DNA from: an uncultured Pelagibacteraceae bacterium
GTDB taxonomy: Bacteria > Pseudomonadota > Alphaproteobacteria > Pelagibacterales > AG-422-B15
DNA length: 64,000 bases
Direction: 5' to 3'
NCBI GenBank assembly: GCA_902547315.1
Contig: CACCND010000003.1
Location: 83,334 to 147,333 of the forward strand
A model generated the notes under the pieces. That model had not been told where the DNA came from. It worked only from the letters and a program-made list of their open reading frames with translations, and did not search any database. Numbering within the stretch: position 1 is the stretch's first letter; the number at the start of each line of letters is the position of its first letter. Shown here in pieces: positions 8,412 through 17,968 of this stretch. Both the position numbers and the translations under genes were made by a program.

Positions 8412-9319
8412 TGAAAAATTTGATAGACATAAAAGAACTCTCAAAGAGTGAATTAACTAGCTTATTAGATAATGCCTTACGAAATAAGAAGTCTAAAACA
8501 ACATTACAAAATCATCTGAATGGTAAAAACCTAGTATTGTTTTTTGAAAAAAGATCTACCAGAACAAGGTTATCATTTGATATTGCAATAAAACAATTAG
8601 GTGGCTCCACAACAATTTTAAATAAGGAAGATATTCACCTGGGAAACGATAAGGAAAGCGTAAGTGATACTATTAATACTTTTGGACTATATGCTGACGG
8701 AATTGTTCTTAGGGTCAACGATCATAAAACCCTAATGAGCGCTTCCAAGATATCTAATTTACCTGTGATAAATGCACTGTCCAATTTATCGCATCCTTGC
8801 CAGTGTCTAGCTGGACTAATGACTTTATTAGAGGAGAGGGGTAGTTTAGATAAATTGAATATTGTTTGGATGGGACCTATAACAAATGTAACAAATTCTT
8901 GGATCGAGGCTTTTAAAAAAGAGTTAGGCTTCTCATTTAATATTTTTTGTCCAGAAGCTTGGTTTGAAAAGTATATAGAAAAAATGAATAAATATCATAT
9001 TCCAACTGATCTAGATGATATTGTACATTATCGCATAAATGATCAAATTCTCGCTCAAGCTGATGCCGTGATGACAGATACCTGGAAATCAATGGGGGAG
9101 GACATAAAGAGTCAGGATTATGATTTAATCAAAGAATTCAGAGTTACCGAAAAGGTTATGAAAAAAGCTAAATTGGATAGTATTTTTATGCACTGTCTTC
9201 CAGCAAACAGAAATGAGGAAGTTGAAGCAAGTGTAATAGATGGAAATAATTCAAGGGTGTGGCAAGAAGCGAGTAATAGACTTTATGTTCAAAAAGAAAT
9301 TTTAAAAGTGATATTTTAA
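8411..9319 (+). CDS. argF: Ornithine carbamoyltransferase
   Basis: The 302-aa enzyme has all main OTCase motifs: carbamoyl-phosphate loop KRSTRTRLSF (about 50), HPCQ in LSHPCQCLAGL (about 129), VMTDTWKSMG (about 220) and the MHCLPANRNEEV catalytic cysteine loop (about 260). It makes citrulline from ornithine and carbamoyl phosphate in arginine synthesis. It is translationally coupled to argD and ends directly against the convergent trkH stop with no gap, so a bidirectional terminator is not obvious between them. Confidence 0.95.
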   Translation: MKNLIDIKELSKSELTSLLDNALRNKKSKTTLQNHLNGKNLVLFFEKRSTRTRLSFDIAIKQLGGSTTILNKEDIHLGNDKESVSDTINTFGLYADGIVLRVNDHKTLMSASKISNLPVINALSNLSHPCQCLAGLMTLLEERGSLDKLNIVWMGPITNVTNSWIEAFKKELGFSFNIFCPEAWFEKYIEKMNKYHIPTDLDDIVHYRINDQILAQADAVMTDTWKSMGEDIKSQDYDLIKEFRVTEKVMKKAKLDSIFMHCLPANRNEEVEASVIDGNNSRVWQEASNRLYVQKEILKVIF

Positions 9320-10771
9320 TTATTTCTTCCAAAAAGCAGGATGAAAGATAACTAATACAGTTAATATTTCCAATCTTCCCAACAGCATTGAAAATATAAG
9401 TATCCATTTAGCAGGAATAGAAATCGCGTAAAAAGAATTTTCTGGACCAATTGTGGATCCAAGTCCTGGCCCGACATTGGCCAGGGATGTTGCGGCTGCT
9501 GATAACGAAGTTACAAAGTCAAGTTCAGTCATTGATAAAAGCAGCGTAATAGTGATGAAACTAAGTATGAAAATAAAAAAGAAACTCATGACTGAGGATG
9601 TTACTTCATCTTGGATTTTTCTATGATTATAATGTGGAATAAAAACACCATGAGGATGTAATAGCTTTTGAATTTGCATTTTTAAAGTTTCAAATAATAT
9701 CTGTAATCTGAATACTTTGACTCCACATGTAGTGGAACCAGCACAGCCACCAACAAACATACCAAAAAAAAGTAAATATATTGGAAATGGTCCCCACAAA
9801 TTATAATTATCAGAAGTATATCCCGTGCCAGTTATAATTGAGACAACATTAAATGCACCATGTCTCAAAGACTGTTCAAAATTTTTAAGATCAAATACCC
9901 ATAAATAAGAAATAACTAATAAAGAGCTAACAAAAATTATAATTAAGAAAGTCTTAATTTGTGTGTCTCTAAAAAAACTTTTGATGCCATTACGTGTTAC
10001 CTCAAGATATATTAAAATTGGAAGGCTACTTAAAATCATAAATAATATTGCAATATATTCTGTTGATCGATTATCAAAGCTAGCAAAAGAGTCATTCCTT
10101 GTTGAAAACCCCCCTGTAGCTATCGTTGTCATTGAATGAACTAAGGACTCGAAAAGCCTCATACCGCTTAACCAGTAAGATATGAAACAAAGGAAGGTTA
10201 ATAATAAATATATTATAATTACTGCAAAAGAGACCTGCGCAGTTCTTGGTAGGATTTTTTCTGTTGTATCTGATGATTCTGTTCTGAAGACCTGCATACC
10301 CCCAACTTGCAACACAGGAAGTATGCTAATGGCCATCACGATTATACCTACCCCTCCGATCCACTGAAGAAGCCCTCGCCAAAGCAGGATACCCTCTGGC
10401 ATCGACTTAATGTCGCTAAGAATTGTAGACCCCGTCGTCGTAATGCCAGACATAGACTCGAAAATTGAGTCAGTGAAACTAAGATTAAGACTTGATAAAT
10501 AGAAAGGTAGAGATCCAAAAATACAAATAAAAACCCAGGATAGTGTGGTAATTAAAAATGCATCTTGGGTTTGGATTTTGCTTTCTATAGAATTTCTGGT
10601 TGATATAAAAAAAGTAATACCAAATCCTAAAGTAATTATTGAACTTATTATAAATGATTGCCATGTTTCATTGCTAAAAGCTAAGTCCAGAAATGTTGGT
10701 ATTAGTAATATAAAACTTAGTGCAATCAGCAAATAACCTAATACATTAAGTATTATTTTAAAATTTATCAT
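9320..10771 (-). CDS. trkH: Trk-type potassium uptake protein TrkH
   Basis: The 483-aa membrane protein has about ten TM or pore helices and TrkH selectivity-loop motifs: SGITTTGSTILSDI, STIATGGFSTRNDS-like (MTTIATGGFSTRN), VVSIITGTGYTSDNYNLW, VGGCAGSTTCGVKVFR and the last loop ATSLANVGPGLG. It takes up K+ together with a TrkA-type NAD-binding regulator, which is not encoded in this window. It lies 10 bases downstream of folE on the same strand. The length is normal for the family. Confidence 0.94.
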   Translation of the reverse strand: MINFKIILNVLGYLLIALSFILLIPTFLDLAFSNETWQSFIISSIITLGFGITFFISTRNSIESKIQTQDAFLITTLSWVFICIFGSLPFYLSSLNLSFTDSIFESMSGITTTGSTILSDIKSMPEGILLWRGLLQWIGGVGIIVMAISILPVLQVGGMQVFRTESSDTTEKILPRTAQVSFAVIIIYLLLTFLCFISYWLSGMRLFESLVHSMTTIATGGFSTRNDSFASFDNRSTEYIAILFMILSSLPILIYLEVTRNGIKSFFRDTQIKTFLIIIFVSSLLVISYLWVFDLKNFEQSLRHGAFNVVSIITGTGYTSDNYNLWGPFPIYLLFFGMFVGGCAGSTTCGVKVFRLQILFETLKMQIQKLLHPHGVFIPHYNHRKIQDEVTSSVMSFFFIFILSFITITLLLSMTELDFVTSLSAAATSLANVGPGLGSTIGPENSFYAISIPAKWILIFSMLLGRLEILTVLVIFHPAFWKK

Positions 10772-10781
10772 TCTTTAGATT

Positions 10782-11387
10782 TTAATTTTTTTTGAGAATA
10801 GATCCTTGGTTGATCATGCTATAGAACTCTCTTCTCGTAGATGCATCAGTTCTAAACTTACCTAATAATTGACTAGTAACCATTGAAATTCCTGGTGTAC
10901 CAACACCTCGTGTAGTCATACATTGATGTTGTGCCTCAACAACCACGGCAACACCTTTTGGCTTCAAGACTTCTTGTATGCAATTTGCAATTTGTGCAGT
11001 GAGCTTTTCTTGAATCTGCATTCTTTTCATATATATCCTAGTGATTCTCGCAAGTTTACTAATACCAACAACTCTTTTATTTGGAAGATATGCAACATGT
11101 GCTGAGCCAATGAATGGTGCTATGTGATGTTCGCAGTGAGACTCAATTCTAATGTCTCTAAGCATTATTATCTCATCATACCCTTCAAGTTCATCGAAAG
11201 TTTTTTTTAATACTTCCTTTGGATCCTCATTGTAACCTGCAAACCAATCCTCGTATGCTTTAACAACTCTTTTTGGCGTTTCAAGCACTCCCGGGCGTTT
11301 AACATCTTCACCCACGAATGCCATAAGGGTTTTAACAGCATCTTCTGCCTGTTGCCTTGTCGGTTTAACTATTTTTCTTTTTTTCAT
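10782..11387 (-). CDS. folE: GTP cyclohydrolase I
   Basis: The 201-aa protein is a full FolE: zinc and active-site residues are seen in ESHCEHHIAPFIG (about 83-95), the GISKLARI motif, QIQEKLTAQIA and the second Zn ligand in AQHQCMTTRGVG (about 152). It converts GTP to dihydroneopterin triphosphate, the first step to folate (and to queuosine precursors in many bacteria). It is divergent from lysS across a 149-base gap that must carry both promoters; no riboswitch-like structure was recognised there. Confidence 0.95.
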   Translation of the reverse strand: MKKRKIVKPTRQQAEDAVKTLMAFVGEDVKRPGVLETPKRVVKAYEDWFAGYNEDPKEVLKKTFDELEGYDEIIMLRDIRIESHCEHHIAPFIGSAHVAYLPNKRVVGISKLARITRIYMKRMQIQEKLTAQIANCIQEVLKPKGVAVVVEAQHQCMTTRGVGTPGISMVTSQLLGKFRTDASTRREFYSMINQGSILKKN

Positions 11388-11536
11388 AAATTGCAGAGTG
11401 AGTACTATATGAAAAACTATAAAATTTATAGTTTTATTATTTGATAGATTTATTAATCAGTAAATTTAAATGAATATTGTCAAAAAATTGTTTATTTTTC
11501 AGCAAATTGTAAGATATATATGCTAATGTCAATATC

Positions 11537-13102
11537 ATGCTAATAAATAGTGAAATTAGTGAAAACTCGAAAGCCTGGCCAATTTTGGAAGCTAGGAAGA
11601 TTATTAATCAAATCCAAAAAAAAAATAAGAAAAAAATAATACTTCAAACTGGTTATGGGCCAAGTGGACTTCCACACATAGGGACTTTTGGAGAAGTTGC
11701 AAGGACCACTATGGTGCTAAACGCTATAAAAGCGATATCTGACTATGAAGTTGAATTAATTGCTTTTTCAGATGATATGGATGGATTACGGAAAGTCCCT
11801 GATAATGTTCCTAATCAACAAATTTTGGAAAAAAATTTACACAAACCACTCACCTCAATTCCAGATCCCTTCGAAACTTCTGAGAGTTTTGGAAATCATA
11901 ACAATGAAATGTTACAAGAATTTCTTGATAAGTTTGGGTTCAAATATTCTTTTAAAAGTGCGACCGAGCTCTATAAATCAGGGTTCTTCAACAACCAACT
12001 AATGAGAGTTTTGAATTCTTATGATCAGATTAAGAAAATAATATTACCCACATTAGGTGAGGAAAGAAAAAAAACGTATAGCCCTTTTTTGCCAATTTGC
12101 CCAGGTACAGGACATGTACTTGAAGTTGAAATTATTTCAATTAATACTGAAAAAAACACGATTGTTTATCTCCAGAATAATAAGGAAATCGAACAGTCTA
12201 TTTTAGATGGCAATTGCAAACTACAATGGAAAGTGGACTGGGCAATGAGGTGGTGTGCTTTAGATATTGATTATGAAATGTATGGTAAAGACTTGATACC
12301 AACTTTTCAACTTTCATCAAAAGTATGCCGTGCATTAGGGCATCAACCTCCTGAAAATTATTTCTATGAGTTATTTCTTGATCAAAATGGTGAAAAAATC
12401 TCAAAATCAAAAGGTAATGGTTTAAGTATTGAAGAATGGTTATCTTATGCGCCCAAGGAAACGTTAAGCTACTTTATGTATCAAAATCCAAGAAGAGCAA
12501 AAAAACTTTTTCTTGATGTTATACCCAAATCGGTTGATGAATTTTTGAACCATCTTAATAAATTTGATGATCAAAGTGATGATGAAAAAATTGAAAATCC
12601 AGTTTGGCACATCATGAATAGCCAAAATTATATTGGCTCGATACCCATCTCTTTTAATTTAATATTAAATTTAGTTTCGGCAAGCGGCAAGAATGATCCA
12701 AACTTTATTCTAGACTTTATTAAAAAATATGATGGTTCGGTAATAAATTCTGATCATAATTTTATGTTAGAACTTATAACAGGAGCAATTTCATTTGAAC
12801 AGAATGTTAATGCGGATAAAATTCAGTATAAAGTACCTGATGAGGATGAGAAAAATATTTTTTTAGATTTAATTAATCGAATTGAGCTTTTGCAAGACAA
12901 TGTGGATGCTGAGACCATACAGACTGAAATTTATCAAATTGGAAAAGATCATAACTTTGATAATTTAAGAGACTGGTTCAAACTTATCTATCAAGTTTTA
13001 TTTGGTAAAAGTGATGGACCAAGATTCGGTACTTTTATCGCTATCTACGGGATAAAAGAAACGATACAGCTTATCAGAGAAAGAATTAAAGTGAGTAAGT
13101 GA
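11537..13102 (+). CDS. lysS: Lysyl-tRNA synthetase, class I
   Basis: The 521-aa protein belongs to the class I (archaeal-type) LysRS rather than the class II enzyme of most bacteria. The HIGH-like motif is SGLPHIGTFGEV (about 45), the KMSKS-like motif is KISKSKGNGLSIEEW (about 290), and the LysRS1-typical AFSDDMDGLRKVPDNV is near residue 75. Class I LysRS occurs in many Alphaproteobacteria and in spirochaetes. It charges tRNA-Lys in the cytoplasm. The stop codon overlaps the likely pyrD ATG (TGATG), so the two are coupled. Confidence 0.95.
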   Translation: MLINSEISENSKAWPILEARKIINQIQKKNKKKIILQTGYGPSGLPHIGTFGEVARTTMVLNAIKAISDYEVELIAFSDDMDGLRKVPDNVPNQQILEKNLHKPLTSIPDPFETSESFGNHNNEMLQEFLDKFGFKYSFKSATELYKSGFFNNQLMRVLNSYDQIKKIILPTLGEERKKTYSPFLPICPGTGHVLEVEIISINTEKNTIVYLQNNKEIEQSILDGNCKLQWKVDWAMRWCALDIDYEMYGKDLIPTFQLSSKVCRALGHQPPENYFYELFLDQNGEKISKSKGNGLSIEEWLSYAPKETLSYFMYQNPRRAKKLFLDVIPKSVDEFLNHLNKFDDQSDDEKIENPVWHIMNSQNYIGSIPISFNLILNLVSASGKNDPNFILDFIKKYDGSVINSDHNFMLELITGAISFEQNVNADKIQYKVPDEDEKNIFLDLINRIELLQDNVDAETIQTEIYQIGKDHNFDNLRDWFKLIYQVLFGKSDGPRFGTFIAIYGIKETIQLIRERIKVSK

Positions 13103-14142
13103 TGAGTTTTTTAACTGGTTTGCTTCAACTTTTGCCACCTGAAACCGCTCATAACGTCACAATTCAATTAACAAAGTATGGAAGCTCATTTATAGGTTCA
13201 GGTTTTCACGATCAAAGTTTGTATACTAATATAAAAGGTCTCAGCTTCAGTAATCCATTAGGAATTGCTGCCGGCTTCGATAAGAATGCTGAATTGATAG
13301 ATCCTTTATTAAAGATTGGATTCGGATTTGTGGAATGTGGAACTGTTACACCAATGCCACAATTTGGAAATACAAAGCCAAGAGTTTTTAGGTTAAAAAA
13401 GGATAATGCGATAATTAATAGATTAGGTTTTAATAACAAGGGAGAAAAGAGATTTGTAAAGAATCTTATGTCTGCAAAAAAGAAAGGTATTGTGGGATCA
13501 AATATTGGACCAAATAAAGATTCTAAAAATTTCGTTGATGATTACTTAAAAATTTACAGAAAGATTTCAGTCTATTGTGATTACGTTACTATTAATGTTT
13601 CATCTCCAAATACTGAAGCTCTACGTGAATTGCAAAGAAAAGAATATCTTGAAGTACTTTTAAGAGAAATATCTCAAATTAGGGATGAGGAAAAAAATAA
13701 AAAACCTATCATGCTAAAAATTGATCCTGATAATACAAATGATCACTACAGTATGATTCTTAATCTTGTAAATAAATATAATATCGATGGAATTATTGCT
13801 ACAAATACTTCAGTTTCAAGACCAGAAATTTTACGAGACCTCAATAAGAAAAGAAAAGGTGGATTATCTGGTACTCCGATAAAGGATTTATCAGATAAAG
13901 TTTTAAAATTTTTATATCAAGAGACAAATCAAGAATTAATTTTAATTGGCGTAGGCGGAGTTGGTAGTGCATTAGATGTATATAATAAAATTAAACTTGG
14001 TGCATCTTTAGTACAAATTTATACTTCACTTACTTATGGTGGTCCGCACCTAATCAATCAGATTTTAATTGATCTTGTTAAACTTATCAAAGATGATGGA
14101 TTTGCAAATATTACAGAAGCAGTGGGTGTAAATAATAAATGA
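13102..14142 (+). CDS. pyrD: Dihydroorotate dehydrogenase (quinone), class 2
   Basis: The 346-aa protein has the class 2 layout: a short N-terminal membrane-associating helix (FLTGLLQLLPPETAHN) then the FMN barrel with NPLGIAAGFDKNAE (about 52), GFVECGTVTP, the catalytic serine in YVTINVSSPNTEALREL (about 165), KIDPD and the phosphate-binding IGVGGVGSA and QIYTSL. It oxidises dihydroorotate to orotate with quinone at the inner membrane. The frame could begin one codon earlier at a GTG (13099), but the ATG overlapping the lysS stop is preferred. It overlaps the next gene by 4 bases. Confidence 0.94.
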   Translation: MSFLTGLLQLLPPETAHNVTIQLTKYGSSFIGSGFHDQSLYTNIKGLSFSNPLGIAAGFDKNAELIDPLLKIGFGFVECGTVTPMPQFGNTKPRVFRLKKDNAIINRLGFNNKGEKRFVKNLMSAKKKGIVGSNIGPNKDSKNFVDDYLKIYRKISVYCDYVTINVSSPNTEALRELQRKEYLEVLLREISQIRDEEKNKKPIMLKIDPDNTNDHYSMILNLVNKYNIDGIIATNTSVSRPEILRDLNKKRKGGLSGTPIKDLSDKVLKFLYQETNQELILIGVGGVGSALDVYNKIKLGASLVQIYTSLTYGGPHLINQILIDLVKLIKDDGFANITEAVGVNNK

Positions 14143-14753
14143 ATAAAACCATTGATCTTTCCTTCAATAAAAGAAAGAGGCAGCTTAATAAACAACAGAA
14201 TCGCGACTCCATAATTTTCGCATCAAGAAAAGTTTTTACTGAAAAGGGCCTTGACAGTTCTAATGTAAGAGAAATTGTATCTGAGGCTGGTTTGGGTTCA
14301 GGGACATTTTATAATTACTTTGATGATAAAGTTGAAGTATTTTTAGTTATAGTAAATAGGCTTATTAATGATTTTAGTAATTTTATCATTCCTGAAATTA
14401 ATAAAGCTAAAACCTTTGATGAATTAGTTGGTATTGCTTTTAATAGCTGGTTCAACTGGATATCTAATGATGCAGAAAATTATATTTTTTTTAAAAATAA
14501 CAAAAAATACATATTAGATCTTAAATGGTTAGGTCAAAATTCAAAAGAATATCAAAATTTTAATAAAAAACTGCTAGAAGTAACAATAAATATATCAAAA
14601 ATTATTAGATTTCCTAAAAACGATATTTCACTTATGGTTACATCTGTCATTGCTGTTAGCGTTAATCTCGGCGACCAATTATTGGAAAGAAATGATTTGA
14701 AACCGTCTGAGGTGAGCCTATTTGCAACTAAATTATTTTTAAAAGGACTTTAG
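14139..14753 (+). CDS. TetR/AcrR-family transcriptional regulator
   Basis: The 204-aa protein has an N-terminal TetR helix-turn-helix (IIFASRKVFTEKGLDSSNVR then EAGLGSGTFYNYFDDKVEVF, residues about 24-70) and a divergent all-helical C-terminal ligand domain. It overlaps the pyrD end by 4 bases and is followed 6 bases later by an SDR gene, so it may sense a substrate or product of the neighbouring lipid-metabolism genes; that is inference. No operator was identified, since no promoter gap precedes it. Confidence 0.88.
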   Translation: MNKTIDLSFNKRKRQLNKQQNRDSIIFASRKVFTEKGLDSSNVREIVSEAGLGSGTFYNYFDDKVEVFLVIVNRLINDFSNFIIPEINKAKTFDELVGIAFNSWFNWISNDAENYIFFKNNKKYILDLKWLGQNSKEYQNFNKKLLEVTINISKIIRFPKNDISLMVTSVIAVSVNLGDQLLERNDLKPSEVSLFATKLFLKGL

Positions 14754-14759
14754 CTTAAG

Positions 14760-15563
14760 TTGACAAAAAGTATTTTCATTACAGGAGCAGCATCAGGAAT
14801 CGGTAAGGCAACTGCAATATCGTTTGCTGAAAATGGATGGAACGTAGGACTTTTTGATATAAATCAAGAAGGCCTGAAAGAGGTAGCCGGAATCATTGGC
14901 CATAATAAATGCATGTATCAAAAGTTAGATGTAACAAATATTGAAGATTGGATTGAAGCAGAAAAAAATTTCTCACAATATACAGGTGGTAGGTGTGATA
15001 TATTTTTTAATAATGCAGGAATAGCAAACTTTGCAGGAGCATTTGAGGATATAAAGATAAAAGAAATGAACAAAATAATTGATGTAAACTTTAAAGGTGT
15101 TGTTAATGGATGTTATACAATGCTTGAAATTTTAAAAAGAACGAAAAACAGTATGCTGCTTAATACAAGTTCAGTTGCGGGACTTATTACAACTCCAGGC
15201 ATATCAGTTTATGGAGCAACAAAGCATGCCGTAAGCTCTCTTACCGAAAATCTGCGTATTGAGTTTGAGCGGTACGGCATTAAAGTATCTGAAATTAACC
15301 CTTGGTTTACCGAAACACCTATCTTAGATGCTGAAGCTGTTACTACTGGTGCAAAAAGTCAATTGGACCGTGAATTTGTCAATCAAAAAACAAAAGTTTA
15401 CCCAGTTGAAAAGGTCGTAAGCTCAGTTTGGTCCGCTTATGATTCAAGTAGAATCCATCATCCAGTTGGCTTCGAAGCAAAATTTGCATCGTTTTTTATG
15501 AGACACCTGCCATCACTCATAAGAGGTCTGAGCAAAAAACTTTTTAAGGATTCTTTTATCTAG
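14760..15563 (+). CDS. Short-chain dehydrogenase/reductase
   Basis: The 267-aa classical SDR has the NAD(P) motif TGAASGIGKATA (about 8-19), a NNAG motif in IFFNNAGIANFAG (about 85), the catalytic Ser in NTSSVAGL (about 137) and YGATKHA (Tyr about 150, Lys about 154). It starts with TTG, the only option because the TetR stop lies in frame two codons upstream. An Asp after the second strand (LFDINQ) suggests NAD(H) preference. The substrate is unknown; a hydroxyacyl or alcohol substrate fits the lipid-gene surroundings. Its last 4 bases overlap the convergent SDR gene. Confidence 0.87.
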   Translation: MTKSIFITGAASGIGKATAISFAENGWNVGLFDINQEGLKEVAGIIGHNKCMYQKLDVTNIEDWIEAEKNFSQYTGGRCDIFFNNAGIANFAGAFEDIKIKEMNKIIDVNFKGVVNGCYTMLEILKRTKNSMLLNTSSVAGLITTPGISVYGATKHAVSSLTENLRIEFERYGIKVSEINPWFTETPILDAEAVTTGAKSQLDREFVNQKTKVYPVEKVVSSVWSAYDSSRIHHPVGFEAKFASFFMRHLPSLIRGLSKKLFKDSFI

Positions 15564-16435
15564 ACAGACCTTTTTGCTTTATCAGCATCATTTGAGGCTT
15601 TAATCATATTCCTGAGTTGTTCCCACTCTTGATCGGTTACATCTTTTAACATTTCATAGAAATTACCCGCATGATTTAACCATTGAGCTCCATCAATAGT
15701 AATGATTTCTCCCGTTAAGTAATCTACTCCATCAGCCATTAAGAAAGTTGCTAAATTTGCGAGCTCACTGAGCTCTCCAGTTCTTTTCATTGGAATCGAC
15801 TCCATCATATCAGCACCCTTGCCACCTGGCGCTAATCTATCCCAAGCACCTTTGGTCGGAAATGGTCCAGGCGAGATAGCATTTAATCTTATACCTCTAT
15901 TCCCCCATTCAGCTGCAAGAGATCTAGTCATTGTCGCTAAACCCGACTTAGACATTGCTGATGGAACTGTATATGGACCACTGCTATCAATCCATGTAGT
16001 TAAAATAGAAATTATACTTCCTTTTAAATTTTCAGCTAACCACCTTTTACCTATTGCATTTGTCATGTAAAAAGTTCCATTGAAAACAATATTAGAAATA
16101 GCAGTAAATGCTCTTGGAGATAAATCTTCTGTTCTCGAGATAAAATTTCCTGCAGCATTATTTAATAGCCCAGTTAGAGGCCCTTCGCTCCAAATTTCAT
16201 CCACCATATCCTCTATTGCCTCAGGAACCTTAATATCACATGAGATTGATTTTACAGATCCCCCATGCATATCCACAAGCTCTTTTGCCGTTTCATCTAA
16301 TACTGACTTTCTTCTGCCGCAGATATAGACATCGGCACCAAGTTCTAAATACCTTGTTGCCATAGCTTTTCCAAGTCCCGATCCCCCACCGGAAACTAAA
16401 ATTCTCTTATTTTTTAATAAATCTTTTTGAAACAT
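15560..16435 (-). CDS. SDR oxidoreductase, peroxisomal-type 2,4-dienoyl-CoA reductase-like
   Basis: The 291-aa protein has VSGGGSGLGKAMATRY (about 13), ICGRRKS with arginines that suit NADPH, LLNNAAGNFISRTEDL (about 92) and a C-terminal GEIITIDGAQWL. The NNAAGNF segment and the absence of the classical YxxxK tyrosine (the aligned stretch is TVPSAMSKSGLATM, with Ser-Lys kept) are features of the DECR branch, which reduces 2,4-dienoyl-CoA in breakdown of polyunsaturated fatty acids. The ATG at 16435 has a good AGGAG five bases upstream; a TTG at 16453 is less likely. It is the last gene of the TauE-TIGR02186-CcdA operon. Confidence 0.82.
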   Translation of the reverse strand: MFQKDLLKNKRILVSGGGSGLGKAMATRYLELGADVYICGRRKSVLDETAKELVDMHGGSVKSISCDIKVPEAIEDMVDEIWSEGPLTGLLNNAAGNFISRTEDLSPRAFTAISNIVFNGTFYMTNAIGKRWLAENLKGSIISILTTWIDSSGPYTVPSAMSKSGLATMTRSLAAEWGNRGIRLNAISPGPFPTKGAWDRLAPGGKGADMMESIPMKRTGELSELANLATFLMADGVDYLTGEIITIDGAQWLNHAGNFYEMLKDVTDQEWEQLRNMIKASNDADKAKRSV

Positions 16436-16445
16436 ATTTACTCCT

Positions 16446-17177
16446 TTACCCAAATTGCGCTAAGAATGGAAAATACTTTATAAAAAAGAAAGCCAATTCT
16501 TGAATTCTGTTTGTTAGTATCAGGATACCAAATAAAATTAGTAAAAGACCAGTAAAAATTTCGATTAATCTTATATAATTTCTTATTCTTGATAAAAATT
16601 TCATAAAGCCATTTATTGCATAGGCAGCTATTAGAAAAGGTATGCCCAAACCAGCTGAATACAGCATTAGTAAAACTACACCATACGTTACTGTCTCTGA
16701 GCTTGCGGCTATCGATAAAACACTTCCTAAAATAGGCCCAATGCAAGGTGTCCATCCAAATGCAAATGATAAACCAATTACATAAGAGCCAACTATACCT
16801 GGTCTATAGCTTTCAATTTGGTATCTCATCTCTCTGTTTAAAAATGGTATTTGTATGATTTGCATAAAATGAATACCAAATATGATAATTATTATTCCTC
16901 CAACAATACGTAAAATATCGAGATATTCATAAACTAAGTTACTTAGTAAAGTTGCAGAAGCACCCAAGATTACAAATACAGTTGAAAACCCAAACACAAA
17001 ACTTAATGAGAAACTAAAAACCTTCTTTTTAACTTCTTCACCTTCATCCAATTGTAATTTATCTAAACTAGTCCCTGCCATAAAACATAAGTAACCTGGC
17101 ACAATTGGTAATACGCATGGGGAGAGAAAACTAAGGAGTCCCGCAAGAACTACATACAAATATGAAATCTCAGTCAC
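16446..17177 (-). CDS. CcdA/DsbD-type thiol-disulfide transmembrane protein
   Basis: The 243-aa protein has six TM segments and the CcdA signature: the first cysteine in LLSFLSPCVLPIVPGYLCFM (about 21) and the second in FAFGWTPCIGPILGSVL (about 145). CcdA proteins carry electrons from cytoplasmic thioredoxin across the membrane, most often for cytochrome c maturation. Here it is coupled by a 1-base overlap to a TIGR02186 protein and through it to a TauE/SafE permease, so it may supply reductant to an extracytoplasmic sulfur process rather than only to cytochrome c; that is inference. Confidence 0.9.
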   Translation of the reverse strand: MTEISYLYVVLAGLLSFLSPCVLPIVPGYLCFMAGTSLDKLQLDEGEEVKKKVFSFSLSFVFGFSTVFVILGASATLLSNLVYEYLDILRIVGGIIIIIFGIHFMQIIQIPFLNREMRYQIESYRPGIVGSYVIGLSFAFGWTPCIGPILGSVLSIAASSETVTYGVVLLMLYSAGLGIPFLIAAYAINGFMKFLSRIRNYIRLIEIFTGLLLILFGILILTNRIQELAFFFIKYFPFLAQFG

Positions 17178-17968
17178 TATACTTTTCTAAATCTCTTAAA
17201 TATTTCAGCACCACTCCATCCAATAATTATTGCAATTATTAGAGAAATCAATCCGTAAAAGAACGGATAGTTTTTTGAAAATGAGTAGATTGCCTCCTCA
17301 ATTCCAACTCTAGTAACCACAAAAGTATATGAATATTCCTGTGATACCTCATTGTCTATAATTAGATGAAGATTAACATTGTATTCTCCTACAGGAACTG
17401 TGTTAGGAATATCAATATAGGATCTGAATAGATTTCCATCAATTATTTCAATTTCATCAGAAACTTGTTTATACAAACTATCATTTTGTTTTGTTCTAAT
17501 TAAAGCACTATAAAATTCTTTTTTTTCCTTTTCATTCATAACGCTACCCCAATCAGTAGTTAGTGAGCTCCGGTCAATCATTTCTGATTTCTTTTTCTCG
17601 AGAAGTCCGATCTGATTATTCGCTAAAAATTCATTTGTAAGTTTAGATGTACTCGAAAGATAATAGAATCCAGGCACATCTCTGAAAGTGACACTTTTAG
17701 AATTTAGCCAAAATCCAAAATATGAGTCTTTCTTTCTCAATGCAACATCCTCTAGAGGGCCAACAACTTCGATAAGTATGTCACTTTTACTATCTCTTGA
17801 CTGAGATGGATCAGAATAAAACGCCCCGAAAACAAGAAGCTCTTCACCTGAAAAATTTGCATCTATATATATTTCTTCCTGGTCTGAGCCAATAACAAGT
17901 GCAATTGATATTGAGGGTGTTAACGATCCAATCAAAAAATAAAATAAAATACTTAATTGTCTTATCAT
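17177..17968 (-). CDS. TIGR02186 (Alph_Pro_TM) family protein
   Basis: The 263-aa protein has a signal peptide or anchor (LSILFYFLIGSLTPSISIAL), a beta-rich extracytoplasmic region (about 25-225) with the family-like GEELLVFGAFYSD and DILIEVVGP segments, and one C-terminal TM (FYGLISLIIAIIIGWSGAEI). The family is known mainly from Alphaproteobacteria, has no assigned function and often sits beside TauE/SafE permeases, as here. Both neighbours overlap it by one base (TAATG), so the three are probably made in fixed proportion. A periplasm-facing partner of the permease is a fair guess. Confidence 0.82.
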   Translation of the reverse strand: MIRQLSILFYFLIGSLTPSISIALVIGSDQEEIYIDANFSGEELLVFGAFYSDPSQSRDSKSDILIEVVGPLEDVALRKKDSYFGFWLNSKSVTFRDVPGFYYLSSTSKLTNEFLANNQIGLLEKKKSEMIDRSSLTTDWGSVMNEKEKKEFYSALIRTKQNDSLYKQVSDEIEIIDGNLFRSYIDIPNTVPVGEYNVNLHLIIDNEVSQEYSYTFVVTRVGIEEAIYSFSKNYPFFYGLISLIIAIIIGWSGAEIFKRFRKV

